A stretch of DNA of 64,000 bases from contig NZ_FRCY01000005.1 of assembly GCF_900143075.1 (NCBI RefSeq), forward strand, positions 248,001-312,000. The letters are read 5' to 3'. The stretch comes from Cyclobacterium lianum. GTDB lineage: Bacteria; Bacteroidota; Bacteroidia; Cytophagales; Cyclobacteriaceae. Within the stretch, counting starts at the first letter, position 1. Every line of letters starts with the position of its first letter. Under the pieces are notes generated by a model that worked only from the letters and a program-made list of their open reading frames with translations, was not told where the DNA came from and did no database searches. Below, one piece after another: positions 26,050-35,529 of the stretch. Position numbers and translations under genes: made by a program.

Positions 26050-27735
26050 CTAATTGTTACTGAAATTCCATAGATAAACCAGATGGAGATTTCCATGAAA
26101 GGACAACAAATGTTTTCCAGCTGGAAATTCAGGGGTGCTGTTGCCGGCACTTTGCCATTGATAATTTTTCCCATTTACCAATTGGAGCTTTGAACCCAGC
26201 AACACATTGTCCCATCTTCTATTAAATATAATTCCGGCGCTCAGGTCCACCCAGGGTTGAACTTCTTGCTGTTGACCGAACGCCCTGTAATAAAAGTCCT
26301 GATGGTTGGCGATCCGCTCCACTATTATCCCCAACTTGTCGAATTCTTCAACAACCGAAAATTCAAGGGTTTGGCTGTTGCTGCCAGTACCTATCCCCGT
26401 GCCCAAAGATTGCCCTCTATTTACAAATCCTCTTACCTGATAGTGTGTGGCCCAGGATGTTCTACCTCCTAAACCTTCATAGCGGATATATCGATTTACG
26501 GATTCCTGATGTTGGGTTACTTCCCCCCTAATTTGGAAAAACTTATTTTCTTTGGTTAATGAAAAAAGCTTTTGAAAGCCCATCAAATAGGCCCTTGCAT
26601 GCTCCGGATTCATCACTGCCTCCCTCCAATCATAAGAGTGATCCCTTCTCCCATATTCCGCATATACCTCAGCATTGGCAGCCTTATTTACCAAACGAAA
26701 AAATATTACAGCTTGTTGATCCCTTGCTTCATTGTCAAAGGTCAGGGTATTCCCATCTTCAAAAAAGTTCTTCTTTTGAAAAGCATCAAAAATAGGAAAA
26801 TAGTCCCTGAATTTGTCACCCCTATTTTCATTATACTGCTGAAACGTTCTTAAAAAGCCCAGAAAAAAGCCAGGGACCCACTTTGGTTGATAGCTTATCA
26901 TGAAGCCGTTCAAATACCTCCAATCCCCTTCAAAAGGGAGAAAATACCTGTCATTCAATTGAGGGATTTGTGAAGCTTCCCGTCCAGAATTTTCTAACCT
27001 TCCCACCAATACCTGCCCTTCAAAATTACCAATAGGAGTTTTTGCCGGCTTGATGGTATTTAGTGTCAAATAGGGAAAACTTTCTGCATTATTTGAAAAA
27101 GTGAGTGAGCTCCATTGTCCCGGACCCCACCAAACAGAACGTGAAGATACGCCGATTTCAAATGCTCCAAAACTTGCTGTAAAACTTGACTGGCCCCACC
27201 AAAACCTGTTATACCCTCCATCCGAAAAGGTTTCCGGAGTATCATCATTGTTCCAATAGTGAAACCGGGCCCTTTTTACGGCCGGTGAAAAACTTTCAGG
27301 AAATCCCTTAAAAGGCTTATCCTGGGAAAAAACAAATTCTGGTTGTAGCTGGAAGTTTAAAAATCCCAACCTGGCAAAAATCCCCCCGCTCAGGTATTGC
27401 TGAAATCCGCGCCCAGGGGGAATACCAAAATCTCCCCAACCATAGGGCCTCTGCCCGTTAAAGATCTGATTACTGACTAATGGAAGGATGGAAAATTCAG
27501 AATGGCTTCTTTTAGATTCGGACTTGTTCTTTGATCCAATTTCAGCCGTAATCTGGGGACGAATGGAAAGAACTTCTTTTTCCGCCGTTTCTTCAGAATC
27601 GATCACCTGCTGCCTTCTGGAAAACTCCTCTAAAATAGCAGTGCCCGGTGCCAGAACCTGTGAAAAAGCATTTATATGAAAAAGGAGAAAAATGAAGGTA
27701 AAAACCCACCATTTTCTAAAATTTATCACCAACAT
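26050..27735 (-). CDS. wzi: Capsule assembly Wzi family outer-membrane protein
   Basis: A 561-residue protein from the ATG at 27735, which begins a signal peptide (NFRKWWVFTFIFLLFHINAF); the frame is open further upstream but that would overlap the PssE-like gene. The mature part is a beta-barrel type with many aromatic strand ends: PLVSNQIFNGQRPYGWGD near the start, WWGPGQWSSLTFSNNAESFP in the middle, and LEFSVVEEFDKLGIIVERIA towards the end. Wzi proteins help attach or organise capsule at the outer membrane. Its presence supports a surface-bound polymer rather than only free slime. Confidence 0.85.
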   Translation of the reverse strand: MLVINFRKWWVFTFIFLLFHINAFSQVLAPGTAILEEFSRRQQVIDSEETAEKEVLSIRPQITAEIGSKNKSESKRSHSEFSILPLVSNQIFNGQRPYGWGDFGIPPGRGFQQYLSGGIFARLGFLNFQLQPEFVFSQDKPFKGFPESFSPAVKRARFHYWNNDDTPETFSDGGYNRFWWGQSSFTASFGAFEIGVSSRSVWWGPGQWSSLTFSNNAESFPYLTLNTIKPAKTPIGNFEGQVLVGRLENSGREASQIPQLNDRYFLPFEGDWRYLNGFMISYQPKWVPGFFLGFLRTFQQYNENRGDKFRDYFPIFDAFQKKNFFEDGNTLTFDNEARDQQAVIFFRLVNKAANAEVYAEYGRRDHSYDWREAVMNPEHARAYLMGFQKLFSLTKENKFFQIRGEVTQHQESVNRYIRYEGLGGRTSWATHYQVRGFVNRGQSLGTGIGTGSNSQTLEFSVVEEFDKLGIIVERIANHQDFYYRAFGQQQEVQPWVDLSAGIIFNRRWDNVLLGSKLQLVNGKNYQWQSAGNSTPEFPAGKHLLSFHGNLHLVYLWNFSNN

Positions 27736-27775
27736 ACTACCGTAAAAAATATCAATTAAAGTAAAAAGGAACAGC

Positions 27776-28231
27776 CTAATTTCCGCTGACGCTAAATCTG
27801 AGGATTTCCCCTGTTTTATCAAAATCATGTTTTTCAAAGGGCAATAAATCAATTCCTTTAATTTGTTGCAGGGCATTGAAAAGTTCATCAAAATCAATGA
27901 CCGTCAAGGCATACCCATTATTCCCCATAAAGGCTGCGATATCCAATTGGTGGTTATCTGTTCTTTCGGTATTGGGCACAATGATGATCCTCTTCCTCAA
28001 TTCCAAAAGTTTGTAAATGGTCCCTGCCCCGGCATGACAAATTATCACATCACTACTTTGGTAGTATTGATCTATTTTTTCAGAAAATGAGAAAAATGGA
28101 TGATTTACTGGCTTATATGCGCCATCAGCAATCTGGAAAGTGAAAGCCATATCCGAAGGTAAAACCAGCTCATCGAGGTACTTTATCAAAGAATCAAATC
28201 TGGTTGTACCCACTGTTACCAATATCTTCAT
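27776..28231 (-). CDS. PssE/Alg13-like catalytic subunit of a split glycosyltransferase
   Basis: A 151-residue protein of the GT28 C-terminal type: MKILVTVGTTRFDSLIKYLD, DVIICHAGAGTIYKLLELRK (the UDP-sugar-binding site), and IIIVPNTERTDNHQLDIAAF. In the family, the PssE half binds the nucleotide sugar and needs a membrane partner of the PssD/Alg14 type. That partner is encoded just upstream and the genes overlap by ATGA. In rhizobial PssDE the pair adds glucuronic acid; the sugar here is unknown, though a UDP-glucuronate epimerase lies nearby. Confidence 0.88.
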   Translation of the reverse strand: MKILVTVGTTRFDSLIKYLDELVLPSDMAFTFQIADGAYKPVNHPFFSFSEKIDQYYQSSDVIICHAGAGTIYKLLELRKRIIIVPNTERTDNHQLDIAAFMGNNGYALTVIDFDELFNALQQIKGIDLLPFEKHDFDKTGEILRFSVSGN

Positions 28232-28725
28232 AATAAACCCGAGTAAATTGCTTTTGGATAAAACTTTTCCAGGGATCTGTTTTGTATATAAAACCTGTCC
28301 GCCAGGCGATACATGACTTTTCCGGCATAGGATTGGGTTTCAAACCTGGACCAGGTTTCAATAAAAATGATTTTGGATTTTAGCATCTTAAATAGCATGG
28401 AAAACGGAATAGCCAGTCCCGGTCCTGTAGAAATTACTGACACTACCTGATATTTCTTCTTAATACGAAAAAAGCAATGGAGAAAATTGAAATATTTCTG
28501 TGGGATTTTAAAAAAATTGGCTGCAGAAAAATATTTATTTCTGAATGGCGGCTGCTCAAAATTTTCAAGGACAAGATGATGCTCAATGGATGCACCACTT
28601 TCTGTGATGGCGATAAAATCAATTTTTATTTCCGCATGCTGCCGATCCATTTTATTCAGTAGCCTTTCCATTTGGGCTTTGTGCCCACCAGAACCATAAA
28701 TTAAAAGAATTACCTTAGGCTTCAT
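28228..28725 (-). CDS. PssD/Alg14-like membrane subunit of a split glycosyltransferase
   Basis: A 165-residue protein with the Alg14/PssD pattern: LLIYGSGGHKAQMERLLNKM, VSVISTGPGLAIPFSMLFKM, SKIIFIETWSRFETQSYAGK and a final FYIQNRSLEKFYPKAIYSGL. It anchors the PssE half to the membrane and takes part in acceptor binding. The ATG overlaps the stop of the upstream glycosyltransferase (TAATG), and its own stop overlaps the PssE start (ATGA), so the three are tightly co-translated. Confidence 0.88.
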   Translation of the reverse strand: MKPKVILLIYGSGGHKAQMERLLNKMDRQHAEIKIDFIAITESGASIEHHLVLENFEQPPFRNKYFSAANFFKIPQKYFNFLHCFFRIKKKYQVVSVISTGPGLAIPFSMLFKMLKSKIIFIETWSRFETQSYAGKVMYRLADRFYIQNRSLEKFYPKAIYSGLL

Positions 28726-29597
28726 TACTTTCCGAGCAGTTTATAATAAAATCGATGCCTGAAATATTTAATTGCCAATGGATCATCAATTCGTCCCACC
28801 TTTTGTTTAGATGCTTCCTTATACCCATTGATGTACTGCCTGGCATCCACCTTTTTTCCTTTGAGAAACATTCTTGCAGCTCCTGCCCACACATACAAGT
28901 AAGGTACGTGTCGCATGTAAGCAGACTTGCCATAGTACTCGTAACCAAATTTTGCTCCTCTTTGCCTCAATCGAACTTCCAAATCAGGAAATGACCGCAC
29001 TTTCCAATCCATCATGATGGCTTTGGCAGCAGATACCGCATCCTGAGAAACTGAAATCTTATAACCTGTATCATTTAAACATTTTCGCCTCCAAACCCTG
29101 AATCCACTAGGTGCAAAACTCCTATTTACATAACTGGTAATGATTTCGCTTCCATAATCTTCAAGTTGACGGGCAGCGGAAGCTATACCTAATTTGGAAT
29201 CCTTCCTGAAATTTTCCAGAAGGCTTCTGTAATAGTCCTTTTCCGGAACTACATCACTGTCCAAAATACCCACAAAATCATAATCAGCTTTATTTTTCTT
29301 TTCGAGATCAAAAATTTGTTCCAATCCAAATTTGATGATTCTGCTGTATTTTGGGCCAAGAGCATAACTTTTTTCTACATCTTCGTAGTCCACCCTTTGT
29401 ACTATGGTATTTTTAAATGCAGAAGGATGATTGCCCAATTCCTTTTCAAATACCTGAACAGTATCATCTGTACTTCCATCGTTGATAAAAATCCATAAAT
29501 CAGGTTTGCGGGTTTGCTTGGCCATCCCTTGAATCAAATTCCGGATGTTCTTGGCCTCATTTTTCGCCGGTGTAACTATCGCAAGTTTGTCGCCCAT
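28725..29597 (-). CDS. Family 2 glycosyltransferase
   Basis: A 290-residue GT-A enzyme: KLAIVTPAKNEAKNIRNLIQ at the N-terminus, FINDGSTDDTVQVF, and a catalytic-metal DSD-like motif in DFVGILDSDVVPEKDYY. An acceptor-side segment RQRGAKFGYEYYGKSAYMRH follows. Inverting transfer from a nucleotide sugar on the cytosolic side is expected. The gene is 1 base away from the wzy-like gene upstream and overlaps the PssD start by 1 base. Confidence 0.9.
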   Translation of the reverse strand: MGDKLAIVTPAKNEAKNIRNLIQGMAKQTRKPDLWIFINDGSTDDTVQVFEKELGNHPSAFKNTIVQRVDYEDVEKSYALGPKYSRIIKFGLEQIFDLEKKNKADYDFVGILDSDVVPEKDYYRSLLENFRKDSKLGIASAARQLEDYGSEIITSYVNRSFAPSGFRVWRRKCLNDTGYKISVSQDAVSAAKAIMMDWKVRSFPDLEVRLRQRGAKFGYEYYGKSAYMRHVPYLYVWAGAARMFLKGKKVDARQYINGYKEASKQKVGRIDDPLAIKYFRHRFYYKLLGK

Positions 29598-29598
29598 T

Positions 29599-30792
29599 TT
29601 AAACGTCTGTTTTTTTTAATTTCTCCTCCTTGTGCTTGATAGCTATTATTGCCAGCAACAACCACCAAAGTGTATTCAATACAACGATATTACCAACAAT
29701 CATTCCTAAAAATATAGCTGCAAGTGCTGCATAAATGGCAAAATACGTTTTAGAATGGTGTATTATAGAGGCTCTTCTCATTCTGGACAAAGCATAATAC
29801 AGGGCAAATAAAAACATGATCAGTCCAAATATGCCAAATTCAAGCAATATCCTTATATAATCATTGTGTGGTTCTCTTATACTGCTTTCTAAAAAATAAG
29901 GACTTGCCAGGGATGCAAATTCCAGCCCCATACCAGTATATAGGCCATCCTTTGCTACCAGCTCATCGTACATCAATTTCCAGGTCACAATTCTCCACAC
30001 CAGAGAGCTGCCTCCTCCCGCCTGATTTTCGGCCAGCCTTTCAGAGATCGATGTTACATCCGTCAATTCCTTGATCCTGTTTTGCATCAAAAATGCTGCT
30101 CCGGCCAGAAAAAATGGAAATATTAAAATGGCAAAAATCTTCTGCCATCTCCGGGCATAGCGAAGCATAAATAAAAACAATACCAGCAAAAGGCTTATAA
30201 CGCCACCCATGCCACCTAAAAATGATGAAAGAAGGAAAATTAGAAACGCAGCGAAATAATACCTGTATACGACTAATAAAATTGCAAAATAAGGCACCAA
30301 AAAATAACTGAAATGATTTGAATTGATAAAGGTTCCGCTAGGTCTTTCCATTCCCATAAACAAAAACTGAAATACTGCCAGCACACTTTCCAGCAGTACG
30401 ACCAGGGTATATAGTATGAAAATTTGTCGGAAAGACACTTTGCTATAGTAGGCCAAGATAAAAACCGCAAAATAAGAAAAATAGCGAACCACCCCTCTGA
30501 TGCTGAAGAAGGGTTGATTGTGCAGGTAGACCGCATTCAAAAAAGCATATCCAATCAACAGGAAAAAAAAACCTGTGTAAAATAGTAAGTATTTTGGTAT
30601 ACTCAATTTGAACAACAATAAAAGGAAAAAACCTCCCAAAAGGGCCAGCCCTACTACTGCACCCAGTCCTGATCTGTCCACGAGTATTCTGAAAAACAGG
30701 AGTACGACCAGCAAAACAGAGAAGAAATCCCACTGGAGAACTTCCTTTAATCGGATGTTTTTTGGCAAAGAAAAATGCAATTTATCAATCAT
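29599..30792 (-). CDS. O-antigen ligase / Wzy-type polymerase membrane protein
   Basis: A 397-residue polytopic protein. The ATG at 30792 gives 8 bases of overlap with the upstream gene; an in-frame ATG at 30855 would overlap by 71 bases, so the shorter form is preferred. About ten to twelve helices are visible with one large external loop containing RLAENQAGGGSSLVWRIVTW and EPHNDYIRILLEFGIFGLIM, the H-N-D/E motif of the Wzy_C/WaaL family. It probably polymerises the repeat units on the periplasmic side. Confidence 0.85.
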   Translation of the reverse strand: MIDKLHFSLPKNIRLKEVLQWDFFSVLLVVLLFFRILVDRSGLGAVVGLALLGGFFLLLLFKLSIPKYLLFYTGFFFLLIGYAFLNAVYLHNQPFFSIRGVVRYFSYFAVFILAYYSKVSFRQIFILYTLVVLLESVLAVFQFLFMGMERPSGTFINSNHFSYFLVPYFAILLVVYRYYFAAFLIFLLSSFLGGMGGVISLLLVLFLFMLRYARRWQKIFAILIFPFFLAGAAFLMQNRIKELTDVTSISERLAENQAGGGSSLVWRIVTWKLMYDELVAKDGLYTGMGLEFASLASPYFLESSIREPHNDYIRILLEFGIFGLIMFLFALYYALSRMRRASIIHHSKTYFAIYAALAAIFLGMIVGNIVVLNTLWWLLLAIIAIKHKEEKLKKTDV

Positions 30793-31741
30793 ATTTACCT
30801 CTGCTGAGGAAGCGGTAAAACCGGGCTGTGAGCCCAGAAGGCAATACAGAAGCAAGAGTAATGACTCTTCCTTTCTTATTTAGGTATTTCCATTTGGTCT
30901 TACCCCATAGGGGTCCGGGTTTTTGCCCCACTCTTAGGGTTTGAAGCCACCTGCTCACCACCCTGGCATTTAAAAACTGAAATAACAGCGATTTAACCTC
31001 TTCACTTTCTGCTTTTTCCGCCAGCAGTTTAACGGTATCTGCTTCACAACCCAACTCAAAAACCTGGGTTTTGGTGACCATATTTACGGAATCCCTATGA
31101 TAAATAACCGTTTTCTGTGGAGACCAAAGGGCCAATTTCCCCCAATAAATAGCCCTTAACCAGGTATCCACATCTCCGCCGCGCTTGCACCTTCCTTCAG
31201 GAAAACCTGAAACAGATTGTAGCAAAGACTTGCGGATACCCAATGCCCCCGTCCAGAAAGGTGGAAAGCCATCCCTGCTGTTCACTAAAAAAGATTTAAG
31301 GTCAATTTCGTGCACACCTTTGGTTTGGTGTTTTCTATGATATGCACTGTCAAAAGATTTACTGCTGTCTTTTCCATCAAAAACATCTATCCATGAAGTA
31401 GATACGATTGGAATATCGGGGTTAAGCTCAATTAGCACAGAGAATGTTCTCAAGTGGTTCGGTTTCCAGGCATCATCAGCATCCAGAAAGGCAATCCAGT
31501 CATAACAAGCTTTTTTTATTCCAAGATTTCTTGCAGCATATCCTCCTGGCCCCGGAGTATTCCTTTGGAATACTTTTATGCGATCATCCTCAAAAGAAAG
31601 TGCTTTTTCATGGCTCCCATCTGTGGAACCATCGTCGACGAGTATCAATTCAAAATCTACAAAATCCTGGTTTAAAACCGAATCTACAGATCTATCCAGG
31701 TGGGGGAATTTATTGTAGATGGGAATAATAACACTAAACAT
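30785..31741 (-). CDS. Family 2 glycosyltransferase
   Basis: A 318-residue GT-A enzyme: MFSVIIPIYNKFPHLDRSVD, LILVDDGSTDGSHEKAL, a clear DXD site in WIAFLDADDAWKPNHL, and a further acceptor region FWTGALGIRKSLLQSVSGFP. It overlaps the Wzz-like gene upstream by 8 bases and the polymerase gene downstream by 8 bases. The sugar it transfers cannot be told from sequence. Confidence 0.9.
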   Translation of the reverse strand: MFSVIIPIYNKFPHLDRSVDSVLNQDFVDFELILVDDGSTDGSHEKALSFEDDRIKVFQRNTPGPGGYAARNLGIKKACYDWIAFLDADDAWKPNHLRTFSVLIELNPDIPIVSTSWIDVFDGKDSSKSFDSAYHRKHQTKGVHEIDLKSFLVNSRDGFPPFWTGALGIRKSLLQSVSGFPEGRCKRGGDVDTWLRAIYWGKLALWSPQKTVIYHRDSVNMVTKTQVFELGCEADTVKLLAEKAESEEVKSLLFQFLNARVVSRWLQTLRVGQKPGPLWGKTKWKYLNKKGRVITLASVLPSGLTARFYRFLSRGKYD

Positions 31742-32864
31742 CTGAAAAATGAACTTTTAATAAACGATAAACCAATAGTCCAAAAATGAAAAGAAATCCT
31801 ATAACCCCTCCTAAAAATAGAAAAGCAATACCCAATAAAAGATACTTAGGCTCACTAGGTATGACTGGAACCTGAGGCTTCTGAAAAATTGTCAGCAAAG
31901 GCCTGGCTTCCTGGACCTTTATCCGAGATTGCTCCAGCTGTTGCGCCAGGGAATTATACACGTTAAATTCCAGGTTAAAATCAGACTGCAATCTGTCTTC
32001 TTCGGTTTTTACCAGTTGTGAATTGATTCCTCTATTGCTGTCCCTGAATTTAGCGAGGCTATTTTGTGTTTTTTCTACACGGATTTTGGCCTCTTCCGTC
32101 CTTTCCTTGATAAAATTAAAATTTTTCAACTCTTTCTCCAAAATAATATCGGTAAGGTATTCCTTCAAATGTCTGACCAATATGTCATTCAGCATGGCGC
32201 TTGCTAAGGATTCATGCATTTTGGTTTGGATGACCAATAACCTCTCTTCCTTTTCTACTACTATTCGCTTTTTTAGCTGACTGATAGTTTTTCGTTCAGC
32301 AGGCTCAAAAGACAATATATTCTGTTCTTTTGAAATATTTGTTTTGTCAGGGATAGCCACTGGCCCTTGCTCAGAAGAAAAAAAGTTTGATTTAATGAAA
32401 GACGGAAGGCGTAATAAATAAAAATAAAAATGATGTTTTTCATATTCATTTACAAAATCGAGTAGGGTAATACTGTCCTGAACCTCGTCCAAATAAACTT
32501 TTTCATACATCAGGTTTTTCAAAAAGTCACTTTCCATTAATAATTCCGGTATCAATTCAGCTGGCAAAGCCTCAGAATTCTGATCCCCAAGCCCCAGGTT
32601 GCCCAATCCCGATATAGAAGCCAAACCTCCAAGAGCCTTGTTATTGAGTCCCGCAGGCTGTTCCATTAGCAGCTTCGAAGTAGTGGAATATTCAGTTGGA
32701 GCAGTTATCAAATACAATAGACCCAAACTGAAAATAAAAAGGGTAATCAGCAGGATCCATTTTTTAAAACCAAACACAACTTTGATCAGCGCCTTCAAGT
32801 TGATCTCTTCTTGTTTCAGTGATTTCAAAATAAATACATCCAATTCTTTGATATTACCTTTCAT
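31734..32864 (-). CDS. Wzz-type polysaccharide chain-length / co-polymerase protein
   Basis: A 376-residue inner-membrane protein with one helix near residues 35-53 (WILLITLFIFSLGLLYLI) and one near the C-terminus (LLLGIAFLFLGGVIGFLFIF) after a proline-rich PQVPVIPSEPKYL, the classic Wzz layout. A long coiled-coil periplasmic part (about 205-320) lies between. There is no kinase domain and no tyrosine tail, so unlike the Wzc-type protein at 58171 it cannot phosphorylate itself. It likely sets chain length together with the adjacent polymerase and the SLBB export protein. Confidence 0.9.
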   Translation of the reverse strand: MKGNIKELDVFILKSLKQEEINLKALIKVVFGFKKWILLITLFIFSLGLLYLITAPTEYSTTSKLLMEQPAGLNNKALGGLASISGLGNLGLGDQNSEALPAELIPELLMESDFLKNLMYEKVYLDEVQDSITLLDFVNEYEKHHFYFYLLRLPSFIKSNFFSSEQGPVAIPDKTNISKEQNILSFEPAERKTISQLKKRIVVEKEERLLVIQTKMHESLASAMLNDILVRHLKEYLTDIILEKELKNFNFIKERTEEAKIRVEKTQNSLAKFRDSNRGINSQLVKTEEDRLQSDFNLEFNVYNSLAQQLEQSRIKVQEARPLLTIFQKPQVPVIPSEPKYLLLGIAFLFLGGVIGFLFIFGLLVYRLLKVHFSDV

Positions 32865-32890
32865 CTATGCCTTGTTATGAATATTAAGAT

Positions 32891-33781
32891 TTATTTTTTT
32901 AACCAACTTAATTTAAGCAACTCCGCGACTCCCAGCAATTCGATATACCATCTGGTCAGCAAAACGATCAGGTAATCCCCTAAAGAGTCAAATTTAATAT
33001 AATCAATTCTTGAAATAGGGGGTAATGTTCTTTTGAGTAATATTAGCATCTGTCGACTCAATTTTAGCTTGGAAAACGATTCATGATAGTACCCCCCAAT
33101 TGTTCTTCGCTTCTTTTCTGCAATTTTTGAAATACTTTCTCTAGCAGGATGATTGACTACTGCATTTTTAGCATAACAGATATTTTCACCGGCCTGGCTC
33201 ACTTTAATGTTCCAGAAAAAATCTCCACCCGATTGCAGTTTTTCATCAAAAAAACCATAGCGTAGGAAAAGGACTTTCTTCGCAAAAAAATTCCCTGTTA
33301 CTGATTTTTTAAATAGTTTTACATTACGTTCCTGCTGAAATGCAAAATATTTTTCATAAATAAAAGCAAACTTGTTGCCTTTATCTGTTTGGAAAATATT
33401 AATTCTACCACCGACACGGCTGTATCCGTTGTTTTCAATAACCTTCATGCCTTCCGACAACCAGTCGGGCTCAGGTAAACAATCTGCATCCGTAAATGCC
33501 AAAACGGTTCCCCGGGCATTTTGAATCGCCAAGTTCCTTGCAGCATAGGAGCCTGGTTTTTTTTCTTCCAGTAAGCGTACACCTTTTTGCACTTCCCACC
33601 AGGAGGGAGGCGGATCTGATGGATCATTATTGACCACCAAAACCTCAAACTGGTGCTTCGGGTAGCTTTGTTCCTTCAATGCTGTAAGACACCATTTCAA
33701 ACGTTCCCAATCATTATAGGTGGGTATGATTACTGAAACATTAATTATTTGCTCTTTTTCTGAATTCACTTCTAATATCAA
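32891..33781 (-). CDS. Family 2 glycosyltransferase
   Basis: A 296-residue GT-A enzyme: VSVIIPTYNDWERLKWCLTA, GSYAARNLAIQNARGTVLAF ending in the TDADC metal site, and ESGGDFF-like acceptor motif (here LQSGGDFFWNIKVSQ). Its C-terminus is hydrophobic and basic, suggesting membrane contact. It is the last gene before the AT-rich 290-bp spacer that separates it from wzx. Confidence 0.88.
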   Translation of the reverse strand: MILEVNSEKEQIINVSVIIPTYNDWERLKWCLTALKEQSYPKHQFEVLVVNNDPSDPPPSWWEVQKGVRLLEEKKPGSYAARNLAIQNARGTVLAFTDADCLPEPDWLSEGMKVIENNGYSRVGGRINIFQTDKGNKFAFIYEKYFAFQQERNVKLFKKSVTGNFFAKKVLFLRYGFFDEKLQSGGDFFWNIKVSQAGENICYAKNAVVNHPARESISKIAEKKRRTIGGYYHESFSKLKLSRQMLILLKRTLPPISRIDYIKFDSLGDYLIVLLTRWYIELLGVAELLKLSWLKK

Positions 33782-34071
33782 TGCTTATCTACATTGCTAT
33801 TCACCCAATTGAAATAGGCGCCTAGCCAATAATAGTATTTTTGTCTATAAAGCCTAAAACAACAATTTCTTTCCGAAATACATGAAAATATAGATCTAGA
33901 CCATTTTTTTTTAAACTATCAAATATATTTATTATCGAACAATAAATACATATTTAAAAAGTGACAAACACAAATAGAAAAACAAGAATTTCTGTTATTG
34001 AATCATTAAAAAATAAATATAACTTTAATAAAATAAAATTAAAAATGCTTAATAATATTCAATTGTAAATT
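33782..34071. other. AT-rich spacer between wzx and a glycosyltransferase gene
   Basis: A 290-bp, strongly AT-rich gap inside an otherwise compact operon. It contains a TATATTTG box on the minus strand (33927-33920), a full match to TAnnTTTG, about 140 bases before the 33781 start, but no TTG at the right distance. It may hold an internal promoter or be the scar of gene loss or exchange. Confidence 0.4.
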
Positions 34072-35526
34072 TTAAAACTTATGTAAATCTTTATCCTTTG
34101 AAAGAATGATCTTATAAATTTCAAATAAAAATCTTTTTTCAAAAGGGATTACAATTAATAAAAAAATAACAACACCAATAATAACTTTAAAACCAAAACT
34201 ATAAATAAGCGAAATTGTAAAGAAAAGATCTATAAGGAGGGAACAAATAATTATGGACACTGAACCCAAAATTATAATAAACAAATTTTTCAATTGATCT
34301 AAAACGGATAAATGAATATATCTTAAAGCAATAGCCAAGATTGGTATAGAGCCCAAGGTACCAACTAATAAATAGGCTAAAACCAGTCCATTAAGACCGC
34401 CTAATTCCATACCTATGATCCAGGACGGAATTAAAACCAAATTTAGACCTAAAGTAACTTTAAAGGCGGTTGTTGCCTTTCCTAAAGAGTTGTAAATAAC
34501 GCCATTTAGGGTTAAAATCGATTGGACTGCACCAAGGATGCTCAACATTTGGATAATAAAAATCGCTTCAACCCAATCCTTACCTAAAAACAACAAAACG
34601 AATTCTTTAGAAATTGCGAAAAAACAAAACATAATAGGAAAAGAAAATAGTGCAATTATTTTTGTTGCCTTTAAATAATAAACTGCAATAACATCCGGTT
34701 GATTCTGAATTTTTGAAAATGCAGGAAAAAGGACTTTAGTAAAAATACCGGATATGTTTTTAATAGGTAACATCATTAAACCATAACTCCTGGAATATAT
34801 TCCTAAAGAGGAACCGCCCAAAAATTTCCCTATTAATAAATTATCAAGATTCCTTGTTAAATAACCTAACAAATTTGTGCCAGCAATTCCAGAACCATAT
34901 GAAATCAAAGATCTTATATCGGCATATGAAAAATAAAAACCTGGTTTAAAGTCAGCTATTTTCCAAACAAACAAGAGATTAAAAAACGAAAAAAGAAGAA
35001 TTTGAAATACTAAACTCCAAACGCCATATCCATTAAAAGCCAAATAAAAAGCAACTGAATAACTAATAACAGTAGAAATCCAACCTCCTTTGATTTTCTC
35101 TTTAAAGCTTATTGATTTACTAATTAACGAGTTTGGAACACCTGTTAAGGAATTAATTATTAAACTAATAGTCACCACTCTTGTTAACACCTTAAGTTCT
35201 TCTAACCCATAAAAATCAGCAAGAAGTGGGGATCCAAAATAGAAAATTAAATAAATAACAATGCCAAAAAACAAGTTGAGCCAAAAAACACTTGAAATTT
35301 TGTTATTAGTAAGTTTCGGGTCATAAACAATTGCTGAACTGAAGCCAAAGTCAACAAATAAATTTGCAAAGCCAGAAAATACGGTAATCATCCCAACTAA
35401 TCCGTAAGCTTCAGGTCCAAGTAATCGAGCCAAATAAATACCAAACCAAACAAAAATAATTTGGGAGACTACCTGGTTAATTAGGTTCCACTTAAGGCCT
35501 GATTTAACTTTAACCTTTAAAGACAT
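34072..35526 (-). CDS. wzx: Wzx-type polysaccharide flippase (MOP superfamily)
   Basis: A 484-residue protein with about fourteen hydrophobic helices. The N-terminus SGLKWNLINQVVSQIIFVWF plus RLLGPEAYGLVGMITVFSGF is the lipopolysaccharide-biosynthesis-protein (RfbX/TuaB-like) signature, followed by FGFSSAIVYDPKLTNNKISS. It moves undecaprenyl-linked repeat units across the inner membrane. The gene is much more AT-rich than the flanking ends of the locus, as are the next two genes, pointing to recent exchange of the repeat-specific block. Confidence 0.92.
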   Translation of the reverse strand: MSLKVKVKSGLKWNLINQVVSQIIFVWFGIYLARLLGPEAYGLVGMITVFSGFANLFVDFGFSSAIVYDPKLTNNKISSVFWLNLFFGIVIYLIFYFGSPLLADFYGLEELKVLTRVVTISLIINSLTGVPNSLISKSISFKEKIKGGWISTVISYSVAFYLAFNGYGVWSLVFQILLFSFFNLLFVWKIADFKPGFYFSYADIRSLISYGSGIAGTNLLGYLTRNLDNLLIGKFLGGSSLGIYSRSYGLMMLPIKNISGIFTKVLFPAFSKIQNQPDVIAVYYLKATKIIALFSFPIMFCFFAISKEFVLLFLGKDWVEAIFIIQMLSILGAVQSILTLNGVIYNSLGKATTAFKVTLGLNLVLIPSWIIGMELGGLNGLVLAYLLVGTLGSIPILAIALRYIHLSVLDQLKNLFIIILGSVSIIICSLLIDLFFTISLIYSFGFKVIIGVVIFLLIVIPFEKRFLFEIYKIILSKDKDLHKF

Positions 35527-35529
35527 TCG

